Part shown: piece after piece, positions 61,186-64,000 of the stretch | How the letters are laid out: each line of letters begins with the position of its first letter | Numbering within the stretch: position 1 is the stretch's first letter | Made by a program: the position numbers and the translations under genes | Notes under the pieces: generated by a model | What the model was told of the DNA's origin: nothing | The model's database searches: none | Seen by the model: the letters and a program-made list of their open reading frames with translations, nothing else | Assembly: GCA_900618425.1 (NCBI GenBank) | Contig: UZAN01039454.1 | Span: 111,517 to 175,516, forward strand | Length of the DNA stretch: 64,000 bases | Direction of reading: 5' to 3' | Origin: Echinostoma caproni | Taxonomy: Eukaryota > Platyhelminthes > Trematoda > Plagiorchiida > Echinostomatidae

Positions 61186-63570
61186 CTCTCCTACATTATG
61201 TTCTTAATTATGCACCAACTGAAACCTAAAATTTATGAATCAAATTTCATATTCTCTTGGTGAATTCTTCTTTTTCTACGGAATCATTGACTACTCTTCC
61301 TACAACCTTATTTTCTCATGTGCCAATAATCCATATAGAATTTTCATTTCGGTCATTCAGCAAGCACCTCAAAAAGCGGAGAAAATTATCTGAATGTAAA
61401 CTGTGTATTTCTTCTAGCGTGTCCCCTCGTTGTATGTAGTAATTTTTGTATGTTCTACGGTCAACTTTCCCCCTCAGTTTACAGTGTGACCACAGGCACT
61501 TTCAAAATGCATGCCAGGTTTGCATACACAATAACAGTAGTTGGACCAATTTCACCATAAAGTACCTACCGAATAACTTCCTGATTCAGAAATCGTTCTG
61601 ATAGTATCCATGTGTCCTTCCCAGGTTTACAGTTTAAACAGGATGTGAACAATTGATACCTGCATAACGGAAAAAGCCTCAGGAAATGCATCACTTTGTG
61701 GTCTTATTTCTATCATATTTTTGGGAAAAAAATTTCTAATTCTGGTTTGTCACTAGGGAATTGTACCTTATGGATTCAGGACCAATATGGCCTGTGACTA
61801 TCAGTGAATCATAACTAGCCATTTTATTGATTTGTTGTTTGAGATCGCAGGATAGCATCTAATTCCAAAACATCTTTCTGTCTTCCCCTCTGCAACAGAA
61901 CATAAGCCTCCTGGTGAGACCGACTTATCCAAATTTGGGTTCAGATTAGGAACGCACAAGTACACCCACTTTATCCGCCATTGTTCGTATTGACAAGCTC
62001 TCTACTAAACAGGGGTCAGCATCGCCCCGGTCGGACGAAGCGGATTTCTTTAGCGAAATACAAACGCGGGAAATCAAATTGAATTCAATCTTCATCTGGG
62101 ACGTGTGGGCAGATTCAGCAAAACCTGTTTACCGAAGTAATGGGTCGATCAGTTCGGTGCTACACACCAATACAGACGGTTGACCTATTCGGAATGAATA
62201 ACCCCTATCAAATATCTCCCGTATGTGTCGCACGCGACTATATTTCATTTGGGTCTCTGTGAATTCCTTGAGTACCCCTCGGGGTTTATCGAGAAATGCC
62301 AGAAATGTTTGTGTTTGTATTCACGTATCTGGCCATTGTGGTGGCGATTATATTAGGGGATAGTTTATAACTATTCACTCAAAATGCATCTGTTCTAAAC
62401 TTAGTGAACGCATTGTGAAACTGGGAATAAACCATCAAATTTCCTCTTGGCATCTCCGATATTTTGTTGATCAGCTCACCAGTATTATCCGATTTCTTTT
62501 ATCATACGTGATGTGTCATCAGAGCAAAGAACGGAATGCTATTTAGAAATGGAACTGCTCGCCAGCAATCATAAACCTTTATTCTCCTAAGCAGACCAGT
62601 CTCACAGACTATTACCCGATAACGGAAGTTGAAACAGTCACCGAATTGCCTAAACAGTCCGACAGGGCACATTCCAAATAGAACAAAGAGTAATGCAAAA
62701 TAACTTTCCAAATGTTTCGTAGTCATGAAATAAATCACACTGAACATCATGATGTTTATGCAGCAGTACTCAACTATTTTAACCGAACAATTCTTTTGGG
62801 AAAGTGAAAATTACGTGGGCTGAGCACAAGTTTCCGGATACGCAGTGAACGTTAAAGGGGCAGGTGACCGGACAACAAGAAAGGGCATTGTAATCTATTG
62901 TGAATATTTTACAATGATTGCAACTCAAAGAACCAAATATTAACAGCCGAGCACAGCTCAAAACTCTAAGATTAACTATACTCGGAGTGTATAGATGGAA
63001 CTCAGTAGATGTCACTAGAGGACGATGATTTTCTACGACCATAAAACCACTATTTGGTTTTCAAAGTTGAGTTGATTCATATGTGCCCTTTTTGTTCAGA
63101 ATAGGAATCGGAATCGAATAGTGCGAATCGGGATTGGGTTGATTGTTCGATTCTTCGCTGTTCAATCGACAACGATACTGCTCCATTTTTGCCTTCTTGC
63201 TCTGAAATGATCCGATTGATGCCACTTGAGACTACAGAATTGGTCAAGAAATCCGTTTCCTGGTTGACTCCATGGAAGCTGTACGGTGGTTTGTGCGTAC
63301 TCGTTACATGATCACCACTACTTTCCTCCTTCGAGTGTCTGATCTATTGGATTTACTTAGTGTTGCACTGTTTGAGGCTTCCGATTCTGCCTTTTATACT
63401 CTATTATCTTATTCAACATAATGACATTTGGGAACAGTTGCATTAAATCCAGGTGGTTCCTGATTGCTAGCGTTATCCATCTCGTCATGGGATTCTGATG
63501 GAGCGAAAGTGGATTCATCTCAGAAATGTATCTGATCCACATGTCACACGGACGGGGCGCAGACTGTTAC
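61186..63570. other. No recognisable gene
   Basis: A 15-base direct duplication (GATTCACTTGAAGTT, period 21) lies just upstream at 61022-61057. In this stretch only unassigned short frames are present. Confidence 0.4.
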
Positions 63571-64000
63571 CCATGAAATACCTCTATTTTGGAAAATCCA
63601 CATAACTCACAAATTACCTTAAGCACCGTGACTGAAGCCTGAGCCACGAATGATGTTGCTGACATGCTTGTCAGAAATACCTCGGGTCACTTTGAGAACA
63701 AATCAGTGAGAACAAAGGCATGGTAGCAAATTATAAATTGGTCACAGAAGTCCGCATGTGCCCGTTGTCATGTTGTTTAATTTTCTGGCAACGGAGTTCA
63801 GGATTTTGGCCCCAGTTTTACTTTGTACAGGCACTTCTCGCGATCCTTCACAGATGTGAAAATGTCTGCATCCAAATCAGGCTACCAGAAAATTTGCAGA
63901 GCCAAGAATTCATCGTCCCCATTAATAAATGGCCGTTGTGTAGGCCACCTAGGACAGCTTTTCGGAGAGGTGGGGTACAACCAGTCGGTTGCCGAGACGA
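63571..64000 (-). pseudogene. Ty3/gypsy (CsRn1-like) integrase, broken, runs off the window
   Basis: From the window end on the minus strand: RLVVPHLSEK, then LHNGHLLMGTMNS (His pair of the zinc domain), then PDLDADIFTSVKDREKCLYK (second half, first Cys changed to Arg), then HADFCDQF (first catalytic Asp block), HAFVLTDLFSK and PEVFLTSMSATSFV, ending GFSKIEVFHG where the second Asp block (VSDNG) is expected but altered. From the zinc domain on, most lies in one frame with several stops, some at Trp codons. The protein would insert LTR-retrotransposon cDNA. The reverse transcriptase, if present, lies beyond position 64000. Confidence 0.77.

Noticed and set aside
1..64000. CRISPR arrays, operons, bacterial promoters or terminators
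   Set aside because: No regularly spaced repeats and no dense coding. The window is clearly eukaryotic, so such features are not expected.

Overview
The window looks like repeat-rich nuclear DNA of a parasitic flatworm, most likely a trematode. It is AT-rich, has no long intact reading frame, and holds many decayed retroelements and DNA transposons. Three things point to a fluke: Penelope-like elements with GIY-YIG endonucleases, hammerhead-ribozyme motifs of the kind known from schistosome repeats and Penelope-like elements, and one apparent 32-nt GT...AG intron. The species is an inference. No alignment or search was run; every homology call comes from reading translated motifs.

Layout. 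0-1 kb: exon-like blocks resembling HAUS1 (augmin complex) on the + strand, the only candidate host gene. 2.8-3.7 kb: a GC-rich LTR-like block and a broken Ty3/gypsy integrase core (-). 5.6-6.7 kb: a Penelope-like element running from reverse transcriptase into GIY-YIG (+). 11.5 kb: the N-terminal end of a Tc1/mariner relic (+). 14.4-16.9 kb: a nearly full-length CR1-like LINE ORF2, endonuclease plus RT (-). 19.0-19.5 kb: a 485-bp element with 92-bp inverted ends. 23.6-26.6 kb: a second CR1-like LINE (-), holding a sequence gap, an assembly duplication and an apparent insertion. 26.6-40.7 kb: about 14 kb with no recognisable gene. 40.7-41.1 kb: a 70-bp inverted repeat carrying hammerhead-like cores. 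41.6-42.6 kb: a Tc1/mariner transposase relic (-) of the same family as the one at 11.5 kb. 43.3 kb: a gag-like patch (+). 45.6-46.3 kb: a different Tc1/mariner-type transposase (+). 48.7-49.6, 51.5-51.9 and 55.0-56.7 kb: further Penelope-like pieces. 50.3-51.3 and 60.0-60.3 kb: 3' ends of a third CR1-like family (-). 57.7 kb: a well-formed hammerhead ribozyme (+). 63.6-64.0 kb: a Ty3/gypsy integrase (-) that runs off the window.

None of the mobile-element copies looks autonomous: stops, frameshifts and catalytic replacements are present throughout. The best candidates for something new are the hammerhead at 57.67 kb and the inverted hammerhead-like modules at 40.7/41.1 kb, which may be ends or small satellites of Penelope-type elements. 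The assembly is imperfect: two long N gaps, and single-N joins flanked by near-identical direct duplications that are probably unmerged contig ends.
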